Positions 14,307 to 24,937 of a stretch of DNA of 64,000 nt are shown here, piece by piece. How positions within the stretch are numbered: the first letter of the stretch is position 1; the number at the start of each line of letters is the position of its first letter. The stretch comes from Pseudidiomarina gelatinasegens (GTDB lineage: Bacteria; Pseudomonadota; Gammaproteobacteria; Enterobacterales; Alteromonadaceae). A model generated the notes under the pieces. The model did not search any database and had not been told where the DNA came from. It worked only from the letters and a program-made list of their open reading frames with translations. The DNA lies in assembly GCF_004025325.1 (NCBI RefSeq), contig NZ_RSFE01000007.1:1-64000 (forward strand). Reading direction: 5' to 3'. Position numbers and translations under genes: made by a program.

Positions 14307-15918
14307 AATCAAACAACTTAAAGTAGAACGTTCCATGCCGTTGTAAGCCCGTGATGCGAATGATGTGCACATCGGACGAAAGCGGCGTGAATACAAAGCG
14401 ACTGTTATTGCCAGACCAGAATGAGTCGGAATAGCGCACCTCGCCGGTTTCATCAATCACTTCAAGCCGGAACTTTGTACTAAGCGATTGCGACTCAAGT
14501 TTGAAGTCGATAGGTGCATTAGCAGTCATCATCATGCGGTACTCGGCAACCGCGTTGTCCGCAATTTTGTTGGTGACAATGTCGCCCGCCGCGACCACAT
14601 TTTGCGCGCCGGTTAATGCTGTATTCGTGTTCCATTGGCTGACATTGATATCGGTTTGTCCGTAACCCTGAAGCCCAATTAACCGTACTGTATAGGCGTC
14701 ATTTTGCTGCGGCGTAAAGGCATAGGTATAGTTTCTGTTTGACCAAAAACTATCTTTATAGAGCTCATTGCCTGCGCTATCGATGATGTGAAGCGCGTAT
14801 TTGAAGCTACTTCCAGCCACTTCGTTGAGCGTGAATTCTGCGGGACTATTTGCTTCGCCGTTAAATGGGTATTCAGCAACTGCGTTGGGCGCTATTTTTA
14901 CTCGAATATTACCGGGTATTTCAAGTTGATTGCCTGCGCCGCGTAACTCCGCATCGAATGAAAAATCATTCATTTTAATATCAAATTTGCCGAAGTCTTG
15001 CAGGCCAATCACACGAACTGTGAATTCATCCGTTCTTGGTGGTGTAAAGGCAAAACTGTAGGCTCTGTTACTCCAGAAGCTATCTTCAAATAATTCATTT
15101 TCGCGCTTATCGAGTATTTGAATTGCAAATTTGACGCTATCAGAATCGAGTTCTGTTAGAACGAATTCTACGGGACTGTTTTCCTGCATTTTGACGCTGT
15201 AGTCTTTAATCTGGTTGGTCGCTAAACGCCCTGCTAGGTGCGAACTTGTGGTGGTTTCAGCATCGCCGTCAGCGGCTTTATCAGTTGTATTCTCCGAAGC
15301 TTCTTCATTGCTACTGATATCAAAATGTTTGTTCAGCATTGCCGTTAATGCATCGGCGCGATAGACAATACCGCCTGCGTCGTCCACCTCAAGCAAAACT
15401 CCCGCCGCCTGCTCGGCAACGAATAAAATACTGCCGCTATAGCCTTGCTTAAACGGCTCATCAGCACGTTCGGGTTTGATCGCTAAAAACTCACTGTCAT
15501 CCACAGCGCTTATGACTATTTTCGTTTGCAACACGCTGCCGTCAGCCAACCGAGTTTTTAAGACACCGTTTTGATACACTTCAAGTAGCTTGTTTAAATC
15601 ACTAACCTGCAAAAAAGTATTACGGTTGCATTGCGCTGCCGGAATATCAGCTTTCAAAATGGCCATGTCCACATCGAAAACATGTGTAACGTCGGCTGTG
15701 TGATATTGGCGTGTGGGTAACATTACGTTGGCAGATGTTGCGGTGCCCATGACATGATTTGGGGTTAACACGTAACACTGGTCGTCAACAAGGTAGTTAA
15801 ACCCTTGCCCGACATTGAAATCTGCAGAAACCAGCACATCTGAGGCAAGTGCGGGCGTAGTCAAACAGCATGAAAAAACTAAAAGTGATGCAATAGGGCG
15901 ATTTGTGAATAGCTTCAT
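14299..15918 (-). CDS. Secreted trypsin-like protease with three tandem DSFWS repeats
   Basis: 539 residues with a signal peptide (1-26). Residues of about 27-200 resemble a chymotrypsin-fold protease: His55 in L-T-P-N-H-V, Asp84 in F-D-V-D-M-A-I and Ser161 in Q-G-Y-S-G-S are in the right order and surroundings. A Ser/Thr/Asp-rich linker (201-228) leads to three repeats of about 110 residues, each with an N-terminal S-P-V/A-E-F strand, the motif D-S-F-W-S (279, 389, 498), F-T-P and then R-x-x-G-L-Q. They recall pre-peptidase C-terminal (PPC) beta-sandwiches. The protein is probably periplasmic or secreted. It is the first gene of a coupled three-gene unit with its own promoter. No clear ribosome binding site precedes the ATG. 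Confidence 0.75.
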   Translation of the reverse strand: MKLFTNRPIASLLVFSCCLTTPALASDVLVSADFNVGQGFNYLVDDQCYVLTPNHVMGTATSANVMLPTRQYHTADVTHVFDVDMAILKADIPAAQCNRNTFLQVSDLNKLLEVYQNGVLKTRLADGSVLQTKIVISAVDDSEFLAIKPERADEPFKQGYSGSILFVAEQAAGVLLEVDDAGGIVYRADALTAMLNKHFDISSNEEASENTTDKAADGDAETTTSSHLAGRLATNQIKDYSVKMQENSPVEFVLTELDSDSVKFAIQILDKRENELFEDSFWSNRAYSFAFTPPRTDEFTVRVIGLQDFGKFDIKMNDFSFDAELRGAGNQLEIPGNIRVKIAPNAVAEYPFNGEANSPAEFTLNEVAGSSFKYALHIIDSAGNELYKDSFWSNRNYTYAFTPQQNDAYTVRLIGLQGYGQTDINVSQWNTNTALTGAQNVVAAGDIVTNKIADNAVAEYRMMMTANAPIDFKLESQSLSTKFRLEVIDETGEVRYSDSFWSGNNSRFVFTPLSSDVHIIRITGLQRHGTFYFKLFDYD

Positions 15919-15946
15919 AACGTTTTTATTATTGGGAGTTTCCCCA

Positions 15947-15976
15947 TTTATAGTATTCTTTGTTAGCCACCGTCAA
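15947..15976 (-). promoter_or_regulatory. Promoter of the DSFWS-repeat protease unit
   Basis: On the minus strand TTGACG (15971-15976) and TATAAA (15947-15952) are separated by 18 bases. The start codon is 29 bases further on. The leader contains a small GGGG-AAAC-TCCC hairpin in place of a ribosome binding site. Confidence 0.6.
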
Positions 15977-16000
15977 CAATTTTGAAACAATATTGCCCCC

Positions 16001-16630
16001 TTAACGGGTACCAAAAATTTTGTCACCTGCATCACCAAGCCCCGGAATAATATAACCGTGTTCGTTCAAGTGAGAGTCCAATGATGCCGTGTAAATGTGG
16101 GTATCTGGATGGGCTTCAAGCACTTTATCCACACCTTCAGGGGCTGCAACCAAAACCAACACACGAATGTGTGTGCAACCATGCTGTTTAAGCATATTAA
16201 GGGTGGCTATCATACTGCCGCCGGTGGCCAGCATGGGGTCAATAACTAAAGCCATGCGCTGATCAATGTCGCCCACAAATTTTTCGAAATAGGGCACGGG
16301 TTCTAAGGTTTCTTCGTTGCGATACAACCCAACAACGCTAACTTTAGCGCTTGGCATCAATCCCAACACGCCATCAAGCATGCCAATCCCAGCTCGCAGA
16401 ATCGGTACAACAGTCACTTTTTTACCTTTAAGCTTCTGCACTTCAACCGTCTCGCCGCTCCAACTGGTAATTGCAGCAGGTTCCAAGGCAAAGTCGCTGG
16501 TGGCCTCATAGGTAAGTAAATTGCCAAGCTCGTTGGCAAGCTCGCGAAAGCTTTTGGTTGAAATTCCGGCTTCGCGCATTAAGCCAAGTTTGTGCTGAAC
16601 AAGTGGGTGTTTGATTATATGAAGCGGCAT
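16001..16630 (-). CDS. upp: Uracil phosphoribosyltransferase
   Basis: 209 residues, full length and co-linear with E. coli Upp. It makes UMP from uracil and PRPP in pyrimidine salvage. The PRPP-binding loop [11 protein letters not shown] begins near residue 128, the uracil-binding end [12 protein letters not shown] is intact, and [14 protein letters not shown] marks the start. No ribosome binding site is visible: a run of six C residues stands just before the ATG. The following gene starts 82 bases downstream from its own promoter, so the two are probably separate units. Confidence 0.96.
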   Translation of the reverse strand: MPLHIIKHPLVQHKLGLMREAGISTKSFRELANELGNLLTYEATSDFALEPAAITSWSGETVEVQKLKGKKVTVVPILRAGIGMLDGVLGLMPSAKVSVVGLYRNEETLEPVPYFEKFVGDIDQRMALVIDPMLATGGSMIATLNMLKQHGCTHIRVLVLVAAPEGVDKVLEAHPDTHIYTASLDSHLNEHGYIIPGLGDAGDKIFGTR

Positions 16631-16640
16631 AGGGGGGCTC

Positions 16641-16668
16641 GTTATTAGTTAATCGTTATTCGTTAAGA
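16641..16668. repeat. Four tandem 7-bp repeats upstream of upp
   Basis: GTTATTA, GTTAATC, GTTATTC and GTTAAGA follow each other without gaps at 16641-16668. They lie 10 bases before the upp start codon on the opposite strand, in the expected leader or promoter region. The repeat is seen directly; a regulatory role is a guess. Confidence 0.45.
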
Positions 16669-16793
16669 TTGTAGCTGGATTTAAGTTTTGCGTCTTTGTT
16701 GCAGGCCATGTTTCTAAACACCATGATTAGACAAGTTAGAATATTCGGGGTATTAAATAGGTGTTCACCCGCTTGAATTGCTAGGGATTAGCT

Positions 16794-17567
16794 ATGACAA
16801 AGAAATATAAATCAATATCGCCTCTAACAAGTAAGCCTCTGCGAAACCCTGGCGAATCTCTCGATCACAAGATAATCGACATGCTCGATAAGTCGGTGAT
16901 TCACGTATTAATAATCGCCGTGATTGTTACGACAATCACGCAAGCGTGGGTAGCTTGGTATCATCAGGAAATAGCTGATCCGCTAATACTTTCAATAGTA
17001 CTCTCACCGGTTATTTTATTTTCACTGGTGCGCATTTTTTTCGCAGTCCGCGAGTCTAAACGCATCAAGTTAGGGCGTGATGGTGAAAAAGTGGTGGGTC
17101 AATTCCTTGAGCGCTTACGCCTTGATGGCGCTCAAGTATTTCACGACATTGAAGGTGAAAACTTTAATCTTGATCACGTGGTAATTCATCGTTCTGGGAT
17201 TTTTGTGATTGAAACAAAAACCATGTCCAAACCCGAAAAAGGCAAGTCCGTTTTGTTCTACAATGGCAAGCAAATTTTACGCGGTGGCAAACCGATAAAG
17301 AGTGATGCGGTGACGCAAGTTAAGGCAGCTAGCTCATGGTTGCATAACCTATTGTTTGAAAGTACCGGTAAGCGTTTTGCAATAAAAGGTATTGTTGTGT
17401 TCCCTGGGTGGTACGTAAAAACAACTGAACTAGGCAAATCAGCTGAAATTTCGGTCTTAAACCCACGTGTGTTGCCAAACTATATTGGTAAGAGCAGGCA
17501 GCAGTTGCGTGAGGATGAGTTGCATATGTGTGCGTACCATTTGAGCCGCTATATTCGAACGAAGTAA
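16794..17567 (+). CDS. Membrane protein with NERD nuclease-related domain
   Basis: 257 residues. Two hydrophobic segments (about 34-57 and 63-84) anchor the N-terminus. A NERD domain starts at G-R-D-G-E-K-V-V-G-Q-F-L near 96 and shows the restriction-endonuclease-like core: Asp in F-N-L-D-H-V-V and the E-T-K of V-I-E-T-K. NERD is named for its relation to Holliday-junction resolvase and Mrr-type nucleases; most members have no known role. The domain should face the cytoplasm. GGGA precedes the ATG. It stands alone between upp and katG, and I see no defence genes nearby, so DNA processing is only a family expectation. Confidence 0.85.
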   Translation: MTKKYKSISPLTSKPLRNPGESLDHKIIDMLDKSVIHVLIIAVIVTTITQAWVAWYHQEIADPLILSIVLSPVILFSLVRIFFAVRESKRIKLGRDGEKVVGQFLERLRLDGAQVFHDIEGENFNLDHVVIHRSGIFVIETKTMSKPEKGKSVLFYNGKQILRGGKPIKSDAVTQVKAASSWLHNLLFESTGKRFAIKGIVVFPGWYVKTTELGKSAEISVLNPRVLPNYIGKSRQQLREDELHMCAYHLSRYIRTK

Positions 17568-17602
17568 AAGAAGTATTGATGAAGTATGCGGGAAAATAGG
17601 AA

Positions 17603-17623
17603 ATTCGATTAATCTAATCGAAT
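17603..17623. promoter_or_regulatory. 21-bp inverted repeat upstream of katG
   Basis: ATTCGATTA (17603-17611) and TAATCGAAT (17615-17623) are perfect reverse complements around a 3-base centre, 89 bases before the katG ATG. The core fits the T-N11-A rule of LysR regulators. CGAT and ATCG sit where an OxyR site would have its inner CTAT and ATAG, with three of four bases matching. The outer OxyR tetramers are absent, so the regulator is uncertain. Confidence 0.5.
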
Positions 17624-17669
17624 CTTCCGGCTATGGATCGCCTCGCAGAATCGGTTATTTCTACTATAG

Positions 17670-19934
<2,265 letters not shown>

Positions 19935-19953
19935 GCAACCCATAGGGTAGTAT

Positions 19954-19979
19954 AAAGGGAGCCTCGGCTCCCTTTTTTT
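19954..19979 (+). terminator. Rho-independent terminator of katG
   Basis: GGGAGCC (19957-19963) pairs with GGCTCCC (19966-19972), extended by A-T pairs, and is followed by seven T residues. It separates katG from the LysR gene. Confidence 0.9.
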
Positions 19980-19995
19980 ATAGGAAATTCGCAAC

Positions 19996-20871
19996 ATGGC
20001 GCGTTCTACCATTGAACAATGGCGTATGTTTAAGGCGGTGGCAGATTTTGGTGGCTTCCAGCAAGCGGCTGATCATGTTCATAAAAGCCAATCAACGGTG
20101 CACCATGCTGTGAATAAACTTGAGGAGCAGTTGGGGGTTCAACTCATTGAAGTGCGTGGGCGTAAAACCTCGGTAACCCATGCTGGGCACCAACTGCTTC
20201 GCCGCATTAACTACCTATTGGCAGAAACCGAGCGGTTAGAAAATGTGGCGCAAAATCTCAAGCAAGGGGTTGAGTCAAAACTCGCTATTGCGGTTGACGA
20301 AGCCTTCCCAAAAGATGTGTTATACCAAGCACTAGCCGAAGTTTCTAACGAGTTTCCGCTCGTTCACCTTGAAGTGATTGAAACCATTTTGACCGGCGCC
20401 AACGAGCTACTCAATAAGGGTATGGCTGAAATTGCTTTGTCGCCTTTTACGCTGGCCAATGAGCTCAGTGAAGACCTCTGCCAGCTGGAGTTTATTGCGG
20501 TGTGTGGTGCAAAACATCCACTAGCGCAGAAAAAGAAAGTTACTCCCGATGACTTAAAGCAACATCGGCAAGTGGTACTGCGTGACTCGGGTTTAGAAAA
20601 GAAGACCGACATAGGTTGGCTGGGTTCTGATCAGCGTTGGACTGTTAGCCACTTATCAACATCGATAGAACTCATTCAAAAGAATTTGGGTTTCGCTTTC
20701 TTGCCACGGCGGGCAATTGCAGATGCCTTGCAGTATGGTTTGTTGGTACCCATTCAACTCACTCGCGGTGGCACGCGCACCACCAGCTTCTATTTAAATT
20801 TTCGTGATGCTGAAGCACTAGGGCCTGTAGCCCGCAGTTTCATTGGCCACGTTAGGCATTTAACCATGTAA
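19996..20871 (+). CDS. LysR-type transcriptional regulator
   Basis: 291 residues with an N-terminal winged helix-turn-helix (about 5-63: W-R-M-F-K-A-V-A-D-F-G-G-F-Q-Q-A-A, then K-S-Q-S-T-V-H-H-A-V-N-K-L-E) and a periplasmic-binding-protein-like effector domain (about 90-290). The T-V-H-H-A-V-N-K-L variant of the recognition helix and the overall length resemble YhaJ/PtxR-like LysR members more than OxyR; the two redox cysteines of OxyR are not in their usual place. It sits after the katG terminator and before an iron-uptake gene in the same direction. Its targets could be either neighbour or neither. AGGAAA precedes the ATG. Confidence 0.9.
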   Translation: MARSTIEQWRMFKAVADFGGFQQAADHVHKSQSTVHHAVNKLEEQLGVQLIEVRGRKTSVTHAGHQLLRRINYLLAETERLENVAQNLKQGVESKLAIAVDEAFPKDVLYQALAEVSNEFPLVHLEVIETILTGANELLNKGMAEIALSPFTLANELSEDLCQLEFIAVCGAKHPLAQKKKVTPDDLKQHRQVVLRDSGLEKKTDIGWLGSDQRWTVSHLSTSIELIQKNLGFAFLPRRAIADALQYGLLVPIQLTRGGTRTTSFYLNFRDAEALGPVARSFIGHVRHLTM

Positions 20872-20881
20872 ATAAAGTTAT

Positions 20882-20896
20882 TGCGAATCATTCGCA
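20882..20896. promoter_or_regulatory. Fur-like site before the siderophore receptor
   Basis: TGCGAAT-C-ATTCGCA is a perfect 7-1-7 dyad, with AT-rich flanks. This matches the 7-1-7 reading of a Fur box and lies 56 bases before the receptor start. The half-site TGCGAAT recurs upstream of the second TonB receptor at 31138-31161. Confidence 0.7.
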
Positions 20897-20951
20897 TTTG
20901 CATTAGGATCACCCCCATAATCTGTTTAATTCAATTCACAGGGGTATGGAC

Positions 20952-23108
20952 GTGATCAAATTTTCCGCAGTAACTTCCGCTTTAATTTTAGCTGGCATGC
21001 CAGTTGCCTACGCGGCAGCAGCTGAACCACAAACCACCGAAGCAATCGAGCGCCTTGAAATTCGAGGTGAACAACAAAGTGGGTATCTTGCCAACGATCA
21101 GCAGTCGGCTAGCAAGCTTGATATCAGCGTAAAAGAAACTCCTCAAACGGTTACTGTGATTACCCGGGAAAAAATCCGCGATTTTGCCTTGAACGATCTC
21201 AATACAATTCTCGAAAACTCTGCCACGATTAATGTTGAACAAGTAGAAACGGATCGCACGTACTATACGTCACGTGGCTTTGAGCTTAATAACTTTCAAG
21301 TTGATGGTCTCGGTTTACCGCTCATCAATAGCAATACTCATGGACGGGTGGATTCGGCGCTGTATGAGCGCGTTGAAGTAGTGCATGGTGCCAATGGGAT
21401 TATGACTGGCGTGGGAAGCCCGTCAGCCACTGTCAATTTGGTACGCAAGCGACCCACCTCTGAAACCAAAGGTGCGGTAACTGCAAGCTTGAGTTCGTGG
21501 TCTGGAAAACGTGTTGAAGGCGACTTTTCAGGTGCGTTAACTGCCTCATTGCGCGCGCGCATCGTGGTCGTGGCAGATAACCGCGAATCTTATCTTGATC
21601 GCTATGAAAATACCTCAAACGTTTTCTACGGTGTACTGGACTACGCACCGTCATCAGACACCCTAATTACCTTAGGGCACAGTGAGCATCGCAGTGATAC
21701 CGACGGCAATATGTGGGGGGCATTAACGCTGCATTACGGCGACGGCACACCAACTGATTTCGATAGCTCCGTGAATATTGCCGCTGATTGGTCACGTTGG
21801 AATGTGAAAGAAAGCCGCAGCTTTGTGGACATTGAGTCGGCCCTAACCGATACCTGGACGTTGCGCATGGCATACAACCGTGTGCGCACTGACGAAGACA
21901 GCCTGCTGTTCTACACCTACTTACCGGACCCAGCTACCGGCCTTGACCCTGAAACGGGGCTGGGGTTACTGGGTTACGGCAGTGAATATGATTTAGACGA
22001 TAAGCAGGACATGTTTGATGCGTATGTTAGCGGCACTTTTGAACTTGGCGGCTATCAGCACGAGTTAGTTATAGGTGCGAACTACGCACGTTTAGATTAC
22101 ATCGATACCTCGCTGTATGATTTCCATACTGGCAATGGCTTCCCAGCGATGCCAGCACTCGAAGACTGGAACGGCAGTACACCCCTTCCTGAGTTCACAG
22201 ACGGTTTGGCGGGCAGTGTGATTGATAACACTCAAAAAGCTATTTATGCACAGACCCGCTTAAGCTTAAGCGAAGATACCAAGCTGTTGCTAGGTGGGCG
22301 CTTTAACGAATTTACCACCGAAGGCATCGGTTATGGGGTTGATCAGTCACGTGATGATGCTGAATTTATTCCATATGTGGGCCTAACTCACAATCTGAGT
22401 GATGCCACCACCGTGTATGCGTCGTACACCGAAACGTTCCAATCACAAAACCTACGTGATCGTGACTTTAATCGTCTGCCGCCACTTACCGGTGAAAGCG
22501 CTGAGGTGGGTGTGAAAATGGAACTGTTTAATGGTGGCGCACTGCTTTCAGCGGCTTACTTTGATGTGACGCAAAAGAACCTCGCTGTTGGTGATGGCAC
22601 AGTGACCAATCCAAATACCAACGCACCGGAATCAGTTTATCGCGCCGCCGATGGGGTAACGAGCAAAGGCTTTGAGGTGGAATTGTCGGGCGAAATTGCG
22701 CCTGGCTTGCAAGGCAGTATTGCCGCTTCATCATTTGAACTGGACGGCGATGCAACTGTTGAAGCGTATACGCCAGAAAACCTCTTCCGTGCAGCGCTGA
22801 CTTACCGCCCAACTTTTGCTGAGCAAATAAAACTTGGTGCAAGCTTCCAATGGCAAGACACCATTTCGCGCACTCAGGGAACCGTTGGTGAGAGCTACAG
22901 CAACGCGGGCGAAACCATTGTCACCACACAAGGCGCCTATGGTCGCTTAAACCTGATGGCGGCTTATCAAATCACCAACGCAGTGAGCGTGACTTTGAAC
23001 GCCAACAACGTTACCGACAAAAAGTACATCAACAGCTTGTTGTGGCCAACTCAAGGGTATTACGGTGCGCCAGCCAATTACTCAGCCACATTGAACTGGA
23101 CATTTTAA
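20952..23108 (+). CDS. TonB-dependent siderophore receptor
   Basis: An outer-membrane receptor of about 718 residues. I take the GTG at 20952 as start because AGGGG stands 7 bases before it; the ATG six bases earlier has no such spacing. A signal peptide (to about A-Y-A-A) is followed by the plug domain with K-E-T-P-Q-T-V-T-V-I-T-R and the V-E-V-V-H-G-A-N-G-I-M-T-G-V-G-S-P segment typical of ferric-siderophore receptors. The beta-barrel ends L-N-W-T-F, a standard C-terminal strand with terminal Phe. It would import a ferric siderophore using TonB energy. The Fur-like site upstream implies iron repression, and the PepSY gene follows after 13 bases. Confidence 0.92.
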   Translation: MIKFSAVTSALILAGMPVAYAAAAEPQTTEAIERLEIRGEQQSGYLANDQQSASKLDISVKETPQTVTVITREKIRDFALNDLNTILENSATINVEQVETDRTYYTSRGFELNNFQVDGLGLPLINSNTHGRVDSALYERVEVVHGANGIMTGVGSPSATVNLVRKRPTSETKGAVTASLSSWSGKRVEGDFSGALTASLRARIVVVADNRESYLDRYENTSNVFYGVLDYAPSSDTLITLGHSEHRSDTDGNMWGALTLHYGDGTPTDFDSSVNIAADWSRWNVKESRSFVDIESALTDTWTLRMAYNRVRTDEDSLLFYTYLPDPATGLDPETGLGLLGYGSEYDLDDKQDMFDAYVSGTFELGGYQHELVIGANYARLDYIDTSLYDFHTGNGFPAMPALEDWNGSTPLPEFTDGLAGSVIDNTQKAIYAQTRLSLSEDTKLLLGGRFNEFTTEGIGYGVDQSRDDAEFIPYVGLTHNLSDATTVYASYTETFQSQNLRDRDFNRLPPLTGESAEVGVKMELFNGGALLSAAYFDVTQKNLAVGDGTVTNPNTNAPESVYRAADGVTSKGFEVELSGEIAPGLQGSIAASSFELDGDATVEAYTPENLFRAALTYRPTFAEQIKLGASFQWQDTISRTQGTVGESYSNAGETIVTTQGAYGRLNLMAAYQITNAVSVTLNANNVTDKKYINSLLWPTQGYYGAPANYSATLNWTF

Positions 23109-23121
23109 GGTTTAGCCAACA

Positions 23122-24228
23122 ATGCGAAAGACTCTCCATAAATGGCATGGTTGGGCGGGGATCATTTGTATGGTCCCCTTTCTTGTTATTTGCCTTACCG
23201 GCAGCATTTTAGTGTTCAAAAAGGAAATCGATGCCTGGCTGTTACCTGATATCGCAGCATTGCCGGTAACTGAACAACCGCGCTTGTCGCTGACGGAATT
23301 GACAGCTCGTATTAATCAGCAGCTACCTAATTTCGAGATTGGCAGTTGGGAAATATTTCCGGTGGGACACGATGAAGCCGACCGAGTATTTGTGATCAAG
23401 AAAGGCACGGATACGTGGCACAAGGCACATCTAAACCCCCAAACCGGTGACTTGCTCAGTCAGCCAACAGAGACCGGGCATTATTTAACCGACTGGCTGG
23501 TGGAGTTGCATTACACACTACTGTTGAACGACTTAAACAATCTGCCAGAGCATATGGGCCTGATTATTGGCTTAATATTGTCATTGTTTTTGCTGTTTAT
23601 GGGTGTGTCAGGGCTGATTATGTATCGGCGCTTTTGGGCGCGGTTGTTTACCTTGCGCTGGAACCAACGACTGCTGGCGGTATTTAGTGATTTACACAAA
23701 ATGGTGGGTACCTTTGCATCACCTGTTCTGCTGATTCTGGCGATTACCGGTGGCTATTACAACATTCTTATTTTCTACGAAGAGTGGGTAGAGCACGCAG
23801 GTGGTGCTGAACATCACATTATGAGTGAACGCTTGTATAACGATAATGTGAATATTGATGAATTGGTTACGGACAGCCAGCAGCGTATTGAAGGTTTCAA
23901 AGCGACATTTTTGCTGTTCCCTTATGAACCTGAATTGCCATTTACGGTGTTCGGTCGAGCGCCCACTGCGAATCCGTTACTTAGCAATTATGGCAGCGTG
24001 TCGAACTACGATGCACAAACCGGAGACTACTTAAGTACATATAATTTAAATGACCAAAGCATTGGCGCTAAAACGCTTGATAGCTTCCGTCGCTTGCACT
24101 TTGGTACGTTTGGCGGGTTACCCATTAAAGTGCTCTGGAGTGTTGTCGGTTTGACGCCGTTATTGCTGGCGATTACCGGCACCTATGTGTGGTGGCAACG
24201 CCGCAAAAAACGCCTGCGCAGAAAGTAA
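23122..24228 (+). CDS. PepSY-associated TM protein, probable siderophore-iron reductase partner
   Basis: 368 residues with the four-helix layout of the PepSY_TM family: TM1 at about 12-33 (W-H-G-W-A-G at its start), a periplasmic loop, TM2-TM3 around 142-165 and 193-213, a second loop and TM4 near 340. The family hallmark W-H-x-W-x-G and later D-L-H-K-M-V-G are present; such histidines are thought to bind heme. Members next to TonB siderophore receptors (PiuB, FoxB type) are implicated in inner-membrane reduction of ferric siderophores. It shares the iron-regulated transcript with the receptor. It ends in a basic tail R-R-K-K-R-L-R-R-K. Confidence 0.85.
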   Translation: MRKTLHKWHGWAGIICMVPFLVICLTGSILVFKKEIDAWLLPDIAALPVTEQPRLSLTELTARINQQLPNFEIGSWEIFPVGHDEADRVFVIKKGTDTWHKAHLNPQTGDLLSQPTETGHYLTDWLVELHYTLLLNDLNNLPEHMGLIIGLILSLFLLFMGVSGLIMYRRFWARLFTLRWNQRLLAVFSDLHKMVGTFASPVLLILAITGGYYNILIFYEEWVEHAGGAEHHIMSERLYNDNVNIDELVTDSQQRIEGFKATFLLFPYEPELPFTVFGRAPTANPLLSNYGSVSNYDAQTGDYLSTYNLNDQSIGAKTLDSFRRLHFGTFGGLPIKVLWSVVGLTPLLLAITGTYVWWQRRKKRLRRK

Positions 24229-24276
24229 ATACTCTATGCTATTTATTGACTTGCGTTAGCTGAAAAGTTGTTTCAT

Positions 24277-24307
24277 TGTGTGTTCTGTCACTTGTATAGA
24301 ACACACA
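24277..24307. promoter_or_regulatory. 31-bp inverted repeat before the gst-monooxygenase operon
   Basis: TGTGTGTTCT (24277-24286) and AGAACACACA (24298-24307) are exact reverse complements with an 11-base spacer. The ribosome binding site GGAAG starts at the next base. It could be a repressor operator overlapping a TATAGA -10 (24295-24300) or an mRNA hairpin beside the ribosome binding site. Confidence 0.55.
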
Positions 24308-24317
24308 GGAAGCTCCC

Positions 24318-24935
24318 ATGAAAATCTACCAAACAGCAACTGCTCCCAACCCGCGCCGAGTGCGCATGTTTTTGGCCGAAAAAGGCTTGCTTGATAACGT
24401 TGAGTTTATTGAAGTTGATATCGCAAAAGGTGAAAACTTAACCCCTGAATTTGTTGCCATGAACCCCATGAAAAAAGTGCCCGTTGCAGTATTGGACGAC
24501 GGCACCAGCCTGGCTGAAACCATGGCGATTTGCCGCTATGTGGAAGAAGCGCACCCAGACACGCCCAAATTACTTGGCGAATCGCCCAAACAAAAAGCAT
24601 TGATTGAGCAGTGGTTACGTTGGGTTGATTTTTATTTAATGGTGCCGGTCGGTATGTGTTTCCAGCATACCTCAGGCTATTTTAAAGACCGCATGAATTG
24701 TTTCCCGGATTACGGCCAAGATTGCTTTTCTGCTGCAGAAAAGTTCTTAGCATTTTTGAATGAGCACCTAAAAGATAAAACCTACATCATGGGTGATAGT
24801 TTCAGCGCCGCCGACATTAATGCGTTTGCCACAGTCGGATTCGCACGGGTCGTGAAGCTACGCATTGGAGCTGACCAAGTGCATTTACAAGCTTGGTTTG
24901 ACCGTATCAACCAACGCGCGTCAGCGAAGGTATAG
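24318..24935 (+). CDS. Glutathione S-transferase family protein
   Basis: 205 residues. The thioredoxin-fold N-domain (1-80) has P-N-P-R-R-V-R-M-F-L-A-E-K-G and the conserved N-P-M-K-K-V-P-V-A-V-L-D-D-G-T plus L-A-E-T-M-A-I, which bind glutathione; the E-T-M pair replaces the usual E-S. The helical C-domain (about 88-205) holds the N-capping box S-A-A-D-I-N-A-F-A. It would be cytoplasmic. It is the first gene of an operon with a monooxygenase (2 bases downstream) and a hydrolase, and a perfect dyad lies just before its ribosome binding site, so it may help detoxify substrate or products of that pathway. Confidence 0.9.
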   Translation: MKIYQTATAPNPRRVRMFLAEKGLLDNVEFIEVDIAKGENLTPEFVAMNPMKKVPVAVLDDGTSLAETMAICRYVEEAHPDTPKLLGESPKQKALIEQWLRWVDFYLMVPVGMCFQHTSGYFKDRMNCFPDYGQDCFSAAEKFLAFLNEHLKDKTYIMGDSFSAADINAFATVGFARVVKLRIGADQVHLQAWFDRINQRASAKV

Positions 24936-24937
24936 TC

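Noticed and set aside
14307-14456. Longer version of the second gene of the DSFWS unit
   Set aside because: It would overlap the protease gene by over 150 bases in another frame. The ATG at 14306 gives a signal peptide and an 8-base overlap.
17596-17634. A full OxyR site before katG
   Set aside because: ATAG and CTAT occur at the ends, but their spacing is 39 and not 37 bases, and the inner tetramers match only 3 of 4. I report only the dyad.
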